In this document: in pieces, positions 1 to 14,200 of the stretch
How the letters are laid out: each line of letters begins with the position of its first letter
How positions within the stretch are numbered: position 1 is the stretch's first letter
Origin: Heliocidaris erythrogramma
Taxonomy: Eukaryota > Echinodermata > Echinoidea > Camarodonta > Echinometridae
NCBI GenBank assembly: GCA_025617745.1
Contig: CM046871.1
Location: 31,813,579-31,877,578, forward strand
Length of the DNA stretch: 64,000 nt
Reading direction: 5' to 3'
Translations under genes and position numbers: made by a program
Notes under the pieces: model-generated
What the model saw: the letters and a program-made list of their open reading frames with translations, nothing else
Told to the model about the DNA's origin: nothing
Databases searched by the model: none

Positions 1-981
1 GGAGGAAAGGGAAAAGGAAATTAGAGATGGATAATAATAAAACATTTTTTTTAATGGGGGAGACGAGGAATACAGTATAGGGAGCCATAAGATGGATATT
101 TAAGAGGGATAGTTTGAATTTGCGTTTGAGTGTGTGTGTGTAATTGGGATTTTACAGACGCGTATCAATCAGATATGATTATTTACGTCTGGGACCGACC
201 TTTAACGTCACCATCCGAAAGACGTGACTCAGTCTGGAACCTGGGTCCGCTGAATCAGTTTATAACTTCCACTGGTAGCTGGATTACAGGCGCACGCCAC
301 AACGCCCAGTTTGAATATCAAATACCAACTTTAAAGGACCCTGCAACTCAAACGCAACCCAAATGCAAGTTTTTTGCATGTTTTTTTAAAAAATATTTTT
401 CGCAGCCTCCATAGCTCTACCCTAAAAAATGCTCCAGATCTCATTCCTACAATGACATCATCTGTCAATAATCAGTCAGCTACACTAACATTCTTCAATA
501 GACAGTGGAATGTAACTTCCCCCAGCTCAGCACATGCTCACAATCGAATGCATGGATTCAAACAATACCAGTCCTCCTCATTACCATTCTTTTCCTGGTG
601 ATGCTACAGCATGTCTGACATATAGCAACTCCTATCGTAGGCATCCTATAGACTATTAGAACAGATGGTCATCTCTGGCAAAGCTACATACCACTGTCTC
701 TCCTTAGCTCACTAATGTTTGACAGATAATGTCATTACAGGAATGAGACCTGGGGCATTTTGGGTGGCGGAGCTGAGAATGTTTGAGAAAATGCTTTTAA
801 AAATATCTTTAAAAAATTATGAAAGATATTTAGATGTTTGAATAACAAAATATAAGTTGTATGCATTCCTGCACATCATTTGGGTTGCAGGGGACCTATG
901 ATTATGCTTGAACAACTGAAAGTGTATTTCTTACAGTTAGAACATGGACCGACAACTTTCTGGTTGAATTAAAGTAGACAT

Positions 982-1033
982 TTCATGGAAAATTGGCTTG
1001 GATTGCTTAATGATTATGCCAATTTTCCATGAA
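982..1033. repeat. Perfect 16-bp inverted repeat
   Basis: TTCATGGAAAATTGGC at 982-997 is perfectly complemented by 1018-1033 across a 20-base loop. The following 1034-1110 (AATTATGCAAATTGCCC, GGCAACAAAGCTGAAACTGTTCGG) recurs in diverged form at about 11570-11650, so it belongs to a dispersed repeat. Confidence 0.8.
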
Positions 1034-1194
1034 TTTATGCTAATTATGCAAATTGCCCAAAGTTGCTTTTTCGGCAACAAAGCTGAAACTGTTCGGATAT
1101 AACAATCACGATCTATAAAAAAAAAAATTCAACAGAAAGAAATTTTCTAAGTTCTTAAATTTTCTTATAATGTCAAATTGACTATATACCGGCT

Positions 1195-1359
1195 AAAAAG
1201 GCATAACAAATAGCAATCTATTATCTCCACTAAATACACATTCTCTAGCGTTGACCTTTATACCAAATCAAAGCTTATGAAATGGAAAATAATTATTAAT
1301 AATGAAATCAAATTTGAAAAAAATACGACTTCTGTCTCATTTTGACGTGACGGGTCACA
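1195..1359. mobile_element. Solo terminus of the TGTGACCCGTCAC element family
   Basis: The stretch ends GACGTGACGGGTCACA followed by TA at 1360-1361. It is the reverse complement of the left terminus of the 4150-bp element at 54451 and stays similar for about 160 bases (TATTATCTCCACTA, AAAGCTTATGAAA). No partner end was found between 1 and 1195, so this copy is truncated or extends out of the window. Confidence 0.75.
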
Positions 1360-2543
1360 TAATTATGTCAATCACTTGCACTAGCCAAAGGAAGGGGCCA
1401 AAAGGCAATGCCCCCCCCCCCCCCCCCATCCCCGCATTTCCAGATGCTCTGGGAGGGGGTGGGGTGTTGGTAACTTTGGTATTGTGCCGTTGAAATGAAC
1501 GTACATAATGTCGTGACAATACCGATGAGATGTGAAAGAAATTTACTATAATCAGTCCGTAAGCACTTTTTCGGCCGATTAATAGTATCCCTACGTTAAA
1601 AAAGTTATTCAAAATTTCTCCTTAACTAACTAACAAAGGAAAACGTAATATGACGTGTACGGTAGTCGAACATATCGTTTATTAAGTTGTCTGTAAAGCT
1701 AGCAATTATTATTCCCGTCCGAGATTCTATTCTATGTAGTGTATAGGAAACCAATGTCTTACCTTCTTTAGTTTGAAATCAAGATCAAAAAGAGCCAGCG
1801 AGATTTTGGAAGAATTATTGCTTAATACATCATTTTCCGCTGCCAAGTGGCCATTCGATGAATTAGAATGCTCCGATTTTAAATCTTTCTCTGTGTTGTT
1901 TAAGAAAAAGAGGGAAAATATCTTTATACATGAGAATACAAAAGAAAGGGTAATATGAAAATCTAACCACATGCTTGGCACACTTATTTCAAATTAAAGC
2001 CCTAACAAAATATCTGCAAATCAAAATATATCTTGTGGATAATGACGACGGATTCTATGACATCTAACCTCTACGAAATAGTTTACACAGTCGTTGATAA
2101 ACTGGTAAAGATTTTATAAGTCCTAAAGTCTCGATGGACATATAAAATCACCCAAGAACTGTTTCAAAGTTTTTACCCGACTCTCGTCCAATGGGTCTAA
2201 CTCAAACAGCAGTATCTCATCAAAATTTGAGTAGAGTACAATGTATATACGTTGTGTGTCCGGACAGAAATTCTCATTTAATTTTAATTTTTTATGAATC
2301 CTTCAATTTTCTAGATGGCAAATACTCTCAGAATTTGATTTTTCGCTCGTTTTGTTTTGTAAATCTGACAGCAAACAGCTTAATGTTTATTACGTGCCCA
2401 GACACACACCGACCCTATAACATCTTGGCTTTATTCTGCTATCAGTTATAGTACTAACATGACTGATATAAGTTGCGAATCTTCAAAAACTTTTAATGTA
2501 ACCCTTAAAAATGATGCAAATCATTCATTCCTATACTACTAAC

Positions 2544-2751
2544 CTTGGCTTCTACCATTTTCCATTCGCTTCTCAGAACGTTCTCTCCTCTCTGTATCGT
2601 TTCGTTTTCCTTTCTCATTCTGTAGATTGTCATCTATATTTTCAGCTTCGACAACATCCCAGCCGAATGTTCCTCCGGTTATCTCCACCATGTTATCGCT
2701 GCTCTCCTCGAGGAGTTCGTTTCGTTCCATCTTTTCAAGGATCATAATTTC
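2544..2751 (-). CDS. ABCC5-like: ABCC5-like exon 11 (linker before NBD1)
   Basis: Starts EIMILEKMERNELLEESSDN. MVEITGGTFGWDVVEAEN follows, the beta strand and aromatic region where NBD1 begins, then a highly charged stretch ending RSEKRMENGRSQ. The charged insertion matches the long ABCC5 linker. Donor CAAG/GTTAGT, phase 1. This is the last exon recognised before the left edge. Confidence 0.85.
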
Positions 2752-4461
2752 CTGTAGATAGTAGACGTATGTAATTGCGTGAGAGTGTGTATCGAAAAGA
2801 TGGGCAATTCTCTTCTTTAAACTTCTAAAAACTTGAACGTGTTTAATTAAAATTACGTGAGGATCTTCTTTTTTTTTTTTTTTTTTTTTTTTACAGCTTA
2901 TAAGCTCCTCGACAATATTAATTTCAGCAGACCCCTATATAACCATACTAAATCCTTCTGTGACAATGACCATTGAATTGATGTCGATACATAAAAACAT
3001 TATTTTATAGAGAGTTCGGTGTTCTGAACAAATTCAACGGCGGCCGTCACCAAATTCGCCGGCGGACTGTTTGTGCATCACACCAGTAAAGACATGACTT
3101 ATCCAGCAAAAAGCTAATTGTTATCGTATTCTGTATTTGATTTGCTGTCGACTCTTTCCTGCAGATAAGTTTACCAAAACAGTACTATGCGCACAGCTAG
3201 TAAGAGTTTTTTTCCCTTTAGTTTGTTTTAAAATTCAACGGTAAAAATGGGTGTTGCTTCCAAATCTAACTGGATTCATTGACATTACATTTAGGTGTGT
3301 ATGTGTGCATAAGGGGTGCATCCTCTGCACCCCTTTCTAGCCACTGGCGGATAAAGGGAGGCAGAACCTGTCCGTGCCCCTCCTCCTCTCCCTTTCTTCA
3401 AACCCCAAATGGCACACCTTAAGTACTAAAGCCCCCAAAATGCCCCACGCCCCTTTCAAATACTCAACCAAACAGGCATCTTAAAAATGTGATAGCATTT
3501 TATTCAGAATTTTTTTTCAGAATTTGCCCCCTCCCCCCTTTTCAAAATCCTGGACCCGTCCCTGCTCCTAACCACGCCCTTGCCTTGTTTTAATTCCCAC
3601 CTTAAGACGCTTAAGGGCCACATTAGACTCTGCAAGCATCCTCACAGCGAAGGGAGTCGGACCAAGAACAACCCGCATCACATTCAGCAAAGACACCAAG
3701 GTAAACGCCTGCAAAATAAAGTTATTTAAAAAGGTTAAGATTTTGATGAGATTTGATTTAAAAGACCCGGGGTGTTTCACAAAGAGTTAAGCTTGACTTA
3801 AATTCGCACTTAAATTCCTGGTTGCGTGCGGTATATGACACATCCCCGCATTAGTCAGATCATGCTCAGGGGATTCCCTCCGCCCCCCCCCCCCCCTTTA
3901 CTAACTTCATGCATCCTTTGTGAACAAAAGTTTCTCGTTACCACTCAAAAACTTGTTAAAGGGCTGCCCGACATAACAACTAATGTAGGCATAATGAATT
4001 CCATCTATATATTATAGAGCTGCCATTGTGTATTAGTTAGTAACCGAGAGTTCTGGAGAAAAACAATTAAAAAAAAAAAACCATCAGTAAACAGGTCTAT
4101 TTGATGTGATCATTTTCACGAGGGTTGTTGCAGTCATGGCAATATGGTAGATTCTTATCCACAACAGTGCCATTATGAGATAGATAGTTTGGAAAGTTAT
4201 ACATTTGAGGATTGTTATATGACTATGCTTGTGACAAACTAAATTACCTGTTTCCATGTTGTTGGGTAAGAGAATTAAGGCCGAAGGAGAGCTTATGATT
4301 TGAAATTTAGGAAATGTAATTTTACTGATATACATTTGCACGTTTAACTGGTATTCAAATTCAATACACTTTACAAATAAAATGCCTCAAATCACGTTTT
4401 TAACATCAAATTTCCTTTTTTACAATCCATAATAATCATAATAATAATCATAATAATAATC

Positions 4462-4537
<76 letters not shown>

Positions 4538-4576
4538 TAGTAATGATAATAATAATTACAATACTACAACTACTAG

Positions 4577-4607
<31 letters not shown>

Positions 4608-4654
4608 GCTGCTGCTACTACTACGACTCACACTAATACTGATACTACCACTGT

Positions 4655-4685
<31 letters not shown>

Positions 4686-4713
4686 GCTACTGCTACTACT
4701 AGTACTACTACTG

Positions 4714-4746
<33 letters not shown>

Positions 4747-5154
4747 ATAATAATAATGATATCAATGATAACAATCACAATAATAATAATAATAATAATC
4801 AACCTTATTGTAAAGATCATATCACATTATGATTAAACGTCCATATATGCGCTTCCAAAGATTTGGGATTATCATTACCCTAGCTTTAGCTCCGGCAGAC
4901 ATGTATTATAAGCGCAAGGTGCATTTCACGGAATAAATCGTACCCATTTAAAACCTGTGTAGAGAGAGACAAGTTTAGATAAAATGCCTTGTCTAAAGGC
5001 ATACGCACCGGGGAGAGATTAAATGAACCACTATAATACGACGATCCCACAAAGCAAAGAAAGATGGTCAAACTTTGACCCCCAAAACACAGATATTTGG
5101 GTACAACGAAGCATACAATCTAGTACACACCTACGTACACACACGCACATACAC

Positions 5155-5211
<57 letters not shown>

Positions 5212-8200
5212 ACATACGTACATACAGCATACATACATGCGTTTCTTTTTTATTTATGTACATTGGGATCTCACTACTTTTGTATCAACTAATAATAAAT
5301 TATATACTTCTATGGCATGTAATTGCAAAATTTATGACTTCTTTCTCCCCCATAGTTATTCTATAAAAAGAAATACGAATTTGCTCAAACTGAACTTTGG
5401 TCTTTTTGTAGACATACAGCGACCATGTTGTTTGAATTTCCGTGTACTTATTTGTCACTCCTTTCACCCACTGCAGAACATTAATACTACAATAAGGGTG
5501 CCGCGAGAGGGGTTGTGGGATGTGACCCCCCCCCCCCCCCCCCCCCACCACCCCTCTTGAAATTATCTGTCGCCAATTTACTACCCTTATTTTTGTCGGT
5601 GTTGGGAATTTTGCTCCAATACTTTTCGGCATTTTTTTCTCTCGACAGCCCCTTCTCCTCTGAGACTGCCGTAAACCCCTGATAAATACCATCAATGTTA
5701 AAGGCAAATTCTAGAAAGGAGCGTCTTTCGATTGTTAAATCAATAATTCGCATGCGGCCGAAAGCAAACATGTCGTTTGGAAGTGAAGAGGAATACATGT
5801 ATTTATAATAAAAGTGGGCTCGGTTTGATTAAATATTTTCATTCCAATCGTAATGTTTGAAATGAGGGTAAGGTGTCTTTTATTACAGAAGACCTTTTAC
5901 ACTTAACAGTGTAATTTTTGTCTTTCTAAACATTCCCGTCTTGTGATTCATAGATTCGTGCTTATTTTTAAAGCCATGAATGGTTTATGAACATACACAT
6001 TAAATTATGTTTATTTTATATAGATGTATATAGTATGAAAAATCGTATTTTCAAAACTATGCTGCAATCATAATTGAAATGATGCGAATATATTGTAGAA
6101 TGTCATCTCTTTTAATATCAAACTTGAGCGAAACATTGTCAGTCATATCAATACAATAATAAAAGTATTTCAAATTCCCATTGAAGATCTTTAACATATT
6201 TTGTTCACACTGAGACTTGCAGGATAATGTCTTATTCGTGATCCCGGATGCGAGTAGCCTATTTAAAATTATAAATAAGGCCATACCATCATTATTATTA
6301 TCATTAATTCTTACCTCCGTTGCCGTCAACGAGTTTCCGAGGGAAATGTGGATGATGATGGAGATGACAGCGGCTAGGCTGGGTACGACAGGGACGATGG
6401 AGATACTAAAGCTCTGCAGTATACCAGCCCTTTCCAAGTAGAATCTCTCCTGCTGACGGATTGCTGAAAAGTTGGGAAAATACATATATTTTTGACATCA
6501 CTTTATTAATAAATCTTGCACGACAAAAGGAGGCATAAGAGCCCCAAAATAAAAATGAAATAGAAATACGAAAGCGTAAAATTAGACCCTCCCGAACAAA
6601 CATACATAATAACGGTCATACTGTTACCTTGTATTGCTTTGCCGAAAGGTAACTCCCATGCATACATCTTGATCAGTTTGATGTAAGTCAGGATCTCGTT
6701 CATCTTCTGCACACGGAGATCCACGTACTTGATGCATACAACTCGTATCTTGGAGATTACTCGACCCACTCCAGCCTAGATGAGATGTATAGAAAATAAA
6801 CCAATAAATAGTGGGATAGACAGACAGATGAACACACAGCCAGACATAAAAACAGTCAGGATCTCATTCATCTTCTGAACCCGGATATTAACGTATACTT
6901 GATGCATTTCATTCGTATCTTTTTTTTCATTCGTATCTTGGAGATTAATAGACCCACAGACTGGTAAACAGACAGACAGACTGTTACATATTGACCGACA
7001 TGAAGACAGAGAGACAAACAAAATGACAGATAGACAGGCGGACCGTAAGATAAATCGACAGACAGACGGACAGACCATCGAACAGACAGTAAGACAGACT
7101 GATAACGGAAAGTGCAATATTGTGGAGCGCAACAATATTGAAGAAGGGACACACCTGTAACACTACCAAACTGACTCCAAAGCGACATCATTCATAAATA
7201 CATGTATTCTATTATAAACATTAAAATCAAATTAAATTAATATGGAAACCAATATCACGTTCATTTTCAAATTATCAAACAAAAACCGTTTTCGAGCAAC
7301 ATCCATGCCTTATTCATCACTAAATCATTTTCATTCAACCCACTTCCGATTCAATAAAAATTCTAGTTTGCAATAAAAAAATGATGACGTCACTCACCGT
7401 CAATGGCAAGAAGAAGAAGTAGGTAATGATGGTTCCGATGAGAGCTCCGGTACCGATGATGAGCTGGACGGCGACGAGGGCTGCGACCAGCATGGCGAGT
7501 GACGATATGAGATAGTTGCCCACCAGACAGACATCGTACAGACGCTGACTGTCGTTGGCGCACACGTTCACGATCTGGAACACGGGAAGGTGATATTGGA
7601 GACAATTGTCGTAGAATTGATTTAGTAGGCCTAATATTCCGTTTTTGAATTACCAACATTATATAATGGTATAACCTCCAAAGAGCTTTTGCAATTATCA
7701 CCCCAAGCTGTAGCTCCGGCAAATGTTGTCAACGCAGACTGCATTTCAAGGAATAATCTTAAAGCCCTGCTCACACTAGGCGCCATTTTGATTGAGGCAT
7801 TACCTGCGCTATTCAAGCCTGTGAAGGGCCAGGGAATTAAGGGCTGGTCAGACTTGTAACGATAACGATCAAGGTCCACCTTACACCAGTCCTATTATTA
7901 ACATAAACGAGCACAAATCTGTGTTTTCTATTGTTTGAATTTCAATCGATGACTCCACTATTGAATTGCGTCACAAAATTCATTGACGGAATAAACCTCA
8001 CCAATTGTTGACAACCGATGACCTATTGAATTACTACCGATAACAATCTCGTTATCGTTATCGGTTAAGCCCTTAAACCCGTAAGCCAGTTAATGAAACT
8101 ATGAAAGTATTGTTTGCGATGTCATTTATGCATTCGCTTTTCGTATGGATGTAGGCCGCGCCAATCGCTCCCGCAGTCCTACTACGTCAACAAGATGACG

Positions 8201-11200
8201 CCTCGCGTGCATCGGGCATAAACGTTATTCACATTTTAAGGTTTATCAAAACTGGCATTGCAAATAAACCTTAGCAAGTAAGTTGGGATGGAGAATTGAG
8301 GATACACTCACCGCCCCCACGCTATGATCTTTTAAACTCCGCAAATTGGCCAACCTGCGGAAAGCCAGGGTGAGCGTGGCGCTACGTAGACGGGTCGCTG
8401 TTCGACAGCTGAACGCCCAGAAGAAGACATCGCACGTGATACGGATGATGTTGAGAGCGAAGACGCACACGACAAGGACAATGCCGTACCATAGACGGTT
8501 ATCAGTCACGTCTTCGACGTACTGTAGTAACAGCTGTACAAATATCGCCTGGAATTTGATGGGACAAATATATTAGTAAACAGAATAATTTGCGCTTCGT
8601 GTGTAATCTGAAAATGGTAGCAGACTGGACTTGCACTCGTGTTATGCATTGACGCCTTTCGCCACCTTTAACATTCTCACATTTTTTTCAAAAGTTGAGC
8701 TCTCCAATTGTGTTATGATATAATTTTCAATATTTGTATGTGCAATGTGGGACCCCAAGGAAGAACAGCGGCATTTTGTAAATACTGCTGAATTTGGGTC
8801 ATCCTCCGTTTTTTAAGTTCATGTATACGTTGTATTTTATGAAATGTATATGGTTTTCTTCATACGGAAATAAATACAAACAAACAAACAAACAAAAAAC
8901 AAAAAAAATACCATTATTTTTCATAAACTATCAATAATGTCATTGAAAAGATGTTTGATCCTACAAAATCAGAGAACAGATTAAAGAGAGGCATACTAAA
9001 GCTTTTCGCCTTGTACTCGATCATCAGAGTAAACCGCAAGAAAGAACAGAAAGCCGAAATCGATAATCATATAAACGAAAACTATAAAGAAACAGAAGAC
9101 GCGAAATATAACGAGCTCGTTGTATTTCCCGCCTCCGAAGCAAGTGTGGGGAGAACCAAAATGATGCATACCGAAGTGAAAAACGATGCGAGAGTAGAGA
9201 TGACGAGAAATAGAACTGAGATGAATTGTCTTGTACCGACGAAGCTCAGTGCGACACGACCGAGAGATGCTTCTTTTTCTCCTTTCTTTGCCACTTCCCT
9301 CTGCCAGTACTTCTCCAATCTGTAAAAAAAAGCCCAAACAAAAACAAAATCAAAAGGCAAAAAGTCTTTCTTCCCTCTCAAGTTGCGAGCCTGTCCTTCC
9401 CGCTCTCCGGAAGCATGGGTTAGACCAGAGATACTACGATTTTTTGTGAAAATGTTAAGAATGCTCTTGAGTTACCAAAATGTGCGAGTTTATACGAGTT
9501 ACTACTATAAAATTGCTCTTTCGAGTAATGCTATTATTTTGAGTCAAAAGGAGCTATCCCGGGTTGTTACCTGAGCTTCATATACGAGTGTCTATTTCAT
9601 TACCCACGACGAATACTGTGAACATGATAAATGCTCAGGAGTTGCAATGAATTGCTACGAGCTATTACAATTTACATCGAGCTATTGTTGTTTCCAGAGC
9701 TTTATACGAGACTGTGTCTATCTCGACACGCAGATTTACTGAGTGTGAGAGCTCCAGGAGCTCCTTGAAACCTGGGGGGCGTTTCATGAAAGGACTTGTC
9801 AGATATTTTATCCGACAAATTTGCTCTCAACCAATCCTATGCAAGGATTTCAGTAGCTTATAACAGTTGTCGGATAAAATATCCGACAACTTCCTTTCAT
9901 GAAACGCTCCCACGGAGACATTTCAGAAAACACATACAATTTTTAGAATTCTCCTACTGCAATGACGTTAATCAAAATTGTCTAAATGTGCTGTCTTTCA
10001 AAAGCTACTATCCGACCACATCAAAGCAAAATGTTAGTTGAAGTACATATAAAATTCACATTATCAATCAATAAAAATTATATTGCTCTGTATGTTAGGG
10101 GTTCCATGTCGCCATACGATATTCAAAGTATAGGCTTCAAATGTTCTTTCTAAAAAGAGATATTGCAAGTTTAAATACATTCTAAATAAACATAACAGCG
10201 ACTTGCGAGAAGTCCTTTATGGAGTAGACCAATCAACGCACCAGTATCCGCTCGCTCAAAATATTGCCCGCGCGGAACCGAAGTCGGAGTTGGATTCCGC
10301 GCGAGGGGGTTTGTGTTTTCCTTTATTTTCTTCTATACTCCCCGGTAACCATAGATCCAGATCAGGTAAAGTGTTTTGAGGTTAAATTTATTCATTCTAG
10401 CAAATAAAATCGGGTCCGATCTGCTAAACTATAAATTCACTTTTTCTAGTATTTGTGAAATACCTTTATAATTAATACTCCGGTTATAGGATTCGGGCTT
10501 GCTTTAACTATAGGATTCGGGCTTGCTTTAACTATATGCATATTCTTCACTCCCTGGGGAGCATTCAAGTCAAGCGCCGTTTTACAGATACACACAATGC
10601 TGAAAAAACGACGTTCCTACCGGATACCCATTTAACACCTGGGATGGGTGAAACAATGTAGATAAAATGCTTTGCTCAAGGATTAAGTACCTGTCTCCAT
10701 TGAAGTCACCCCTATCGTAGTCAGAGATGGACCAGAGGTCAGTGTACTCTAGTGACCTCTTGTATGCTTTGTAGAAGAGGGGTGACATCCAGGTCAACCA
10801 GGAAAATGAGAAGAAACCACTGTAGTCCAGGGGGGAATACTGCTCCTTACTGAGAGGGGAGAATGGGGACGAGAGGGGGAGGGAGAGCAGCGAGGAAGAG
10901 GGAGGGGCAGAGAGAGAGGAATGAGAATGGGAGGGAAAGAGAGAGAGAGAGAGAGTGAGAAATACAGATTGCGCGAGAAGTCACAATGTTAGTTATCTTT
11001 GGGTGCTGGATAATAAAAATGTCAGGCTGACGTTTGACACTGATGTATTTTTTTGGAATGTTCCTAAACCCCTAAACAACTTTTTTGGGATTCGAGATGT
11101 CGTACAGAAAGACAAAATGGCGGTCCCATCTTTCAACTATACCTGTCTTTTTCAAATTACGCCATTCTGCAATATGTCCTTATTGCACATAATCGTGACA

Positions 11201-14200
11201 GCTAATACTCATTTACCGCAAAATAATAATAATACATTTGTGAAAATACTTAATGCACGGAAAATGTCCGCCGCGCACTTACGATGGTTTGAACCTGAAG
11301 GGGGAGAGCAGCTTCAACCCCTGTTTGTATCGAAATCCTCGCTTGTCTCCGTATCTAAGATAAGGACTAGTCGTCTTCACGTCGTCGTTCTCATCGTAGT
11401 CGTAGCCGTCATTGGTGGGTTCGCCCATCGATGCGAACATCACCGACGACGCTTTCTGGGAGGCTGGAAGAAATCGAATGAAATTAGTTTGTAAAAAGCT
11501 ATAGGTCTATTAAAGTCCGCAGTTTGAGAACAAGCGTTCCTTAATGCTTCCTCCTCTTTTGCTTATTGTATGCAAATTATACGAATTGCCCACAGTTGCT
11601 TCTTCGGCAACAGAAGCTGAAATTGTTCGGAGACCACGTGGGATCACAAATCCACACACCAAAAACTTCAATGGAAGGAACTTTGAATAATAATGATAAT
11701 AATATGAATTTATAACGCGCACATATCCGAAGGAGCTACAACAAATATAATACTCTACAGATTACATAAAAATAGTTAACAGATAATCTAAATGTAATTA
11801 TTAAAACTAAGGTCCGCTATTGGCTACATGATGATTGTCAAATTGACTGCGAAGTCCGAAGCATTCTAGCTTATGAAAAAACGCCCTTCATTTTCTTCTG
11901 TGCAACTGAAGCGAATGCAAAATCACTGACTCGATCAAAGTCAAATCAAAGAGCAGTGAACGTGGAGAATATAGAAAGAGCTAAACAAACTATAATGAAA
12001 TGATATAGATATGGGATTACATGGGTGCGTAAAATGAATCGGGTCAAAACAATACAATATGAATGAATGAATGAATGAATGAATTTCATAATACTGCAGA
12101 AATCTGCCATGAACATTACAATAATTGAAGAGTATACATCGTTCAAAATTTCGAATACAGATATAATCAATAACAATTCCAGTGTACATGTAGTCAAAAG
12201 TGAAAAATTTACATTAGTCAATAGAAAAAAGCAGTATCATGGGAGAACCTAAGGAAAAGCACAGCTTGTTAAAACTAGGTTCCCCAATAACAGAGAGAAT
12301 TACGAAATACATACTGTAATTATGTATACGTACACATATATAGTAGTTTAGCAGTATCAATTTCCTATACAAATATAACATTACATTGGTGGTTGGTGTA
12401 CATAATATCGACAAACAAAAGGAAGGTATATATTTGTTAATGTACCAGTTCATTTACCCCCAAATTTATAATGCGCCCAGTTAATATTATTAAAGAAGAA
12501 CTGGTATATACTAAAGAAAACTGAAAGAACGATAACCATGGAATCACATGAACGTGGAGAAATGATTGACATTTAAAAAATGTTGAAATTCTGAGAAAGG
12601 TAGGGCGCAGGGCAACAAACAGTTTACTATTTACTTCCAATACTACGACATATATTGGGAGTTGGTGTACGTGCAAAAGATATATTTCAAAATCTGCAGG
12701 TATTAATCAACATACATCATTTACCCCCAATTTATAATGCGCCCAGTTAATATTATTAAAAAGAACTGGTATATACTAGTGAAAACTGATAGGACGATAA
12801 CAATGGAATCACATGAACGTGGAGAAATGATTGACATTTAAAAAATGTTGAAATTCTGAGAGAAGTAGGGCGGAAGGCAACAAACAGTTTACTAGCTTTT
12901 TACTTTCAATACTAGGACAGATATTGGGAGTTGGTGTACGTGCAAAAGATATATTTCATGATTTCAAAAGTTGCAGGTATTAATCAAAATACATCAAAGT
13001 GTTGACTGTACCATACTTTGTCGCTCACGGGAACTATAAAATCACCTCGTTACGTACTATAAGCATGATAAGGGCACCTGTGCATGCATGCCCCAATATT
13101 AATAATGGATTATACTTCTGTCCTCAGCTCTTTTTTATTATTCTGTTGTTATTATTTTAAGGCTCAGGAGGATGTAGTGCAAGAGGGTTTTATTAGAATA
13201 CAATACTCATTTCATATTTCAGAGTTGACAACTGTAGTTTTAACCAAATTTTGATGCCGCGTCCGTGCAGTCCCATATACCAACATCTGCGTGTGGTGCT
13301 TATTGTAATGTGAGCGCAACATGTAAGGGGTTGATAATTCATTTCACTATCTAAGAAAAAGAAAAGAGAAGTTGAATAATCTTACCTTGATTGTTTTGGA
13401 TGTTTTCTCTGGAGTCTATTCGCTTCATGCCTACGAGCTGTACACCAGATGCATCCGCTGTTCAGGATTATTGTTTGAATTAAGCATTTCCAATTGTTAT
13501 AAATGACTGCATTGTGCACATAAATATTATTACCAAGCATGATATATCATATGTTATGTTATGCCATAAAATACATGTATCTAGTTACCTTCTCACATGA
13601 AATACTACCTTTGCTTTTGATAGTCTAGCTGCCCTTATGAGGCGTTGGGTCATTTAGGGAATTTCCTTTTAATACCGTCACCCAATCATTATACCCAGGG
13701 TCGAGTGTGGTAAGTGTAGATTAATGCTTGTAAATGCTTTATAACCGTATTTAGAACTCCTATATAAAGCATCATCATTTATGTTGTCTTATAAAACGCG
13801 TTGTTCTTGACTTTACAGCATATTTTTAACAGGTGCTTGCATAAAGAGTGGCCGTTTGATCTATTACCCAAATTTCATTCTTTTTAATTCTTACCTTATT
13901 TGATATTCTAATCGATCGTTCATGGTTATCTTGAGGCGATAGCGCTGAGGTTCGATACTGCGTCAAATGCATGCACATGCTATTTACAATTTTAAGTTGG
14001 TGCATTTCATGCAGATCATGAGGGCCAATAAAACAACAAAAAAATGGCCTTTAATTATCCGCCGTTATCTCAGCAGTAAAATAAAATAAACGTGAAAAGG
14101 AAGTATAAACATAATCGACTCTATATCTACAAGAGCTAGCAGTCTAGTTTACACAGAAAATGAGAAATCTACATCGTATTACTAAAAAAATTCAAATTGA

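Larger units (their letters stand above)
1..2543. other. ABCC intron sequence with repeats; no NBD1 exon seen
   Basis: No coding exon is recognisable on either strand. It contains a perfect 16-bp hairpin (982-1033), the end of an inverted-repeat element (about 1195-1359) and a poly-C tract at 1410-1427. Because exon 11 ends in phase 1 with an intact donor, this should be intron. Confidence 0.6.
3709..6314. other. ABCC intron 9 with microsatellites and poly-C tracts
   Basis: No coding exon seen. It holds the trinucleotide block at 4427-4799, an (AT)n run at 5166-5209, poly-C at about 3882-3897 and 5526-5547, and an antisense SINE-like fragment near 4850-5020. Open frames here are low-complexity artefacts. 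Confidence 0.7.

Noticed and set aside
1773..1958. Plus-strand frame KSRSKRASEILEELLLN...
   Set aside because: Composition looks protein-like, but there is no ATG start, splice context or recognised homology; left unannotated.
4392..4836. Long frames of poly-Ser, poly-Ile and poly-Leu on both strands
   Set aside because: They are translations of a trinucleotide microsatellite with no other sequence.
8951..9325. Plus-strand 124-codon frame
   Set aside because: It is the antisense of ABCC exon 5 and its intron.
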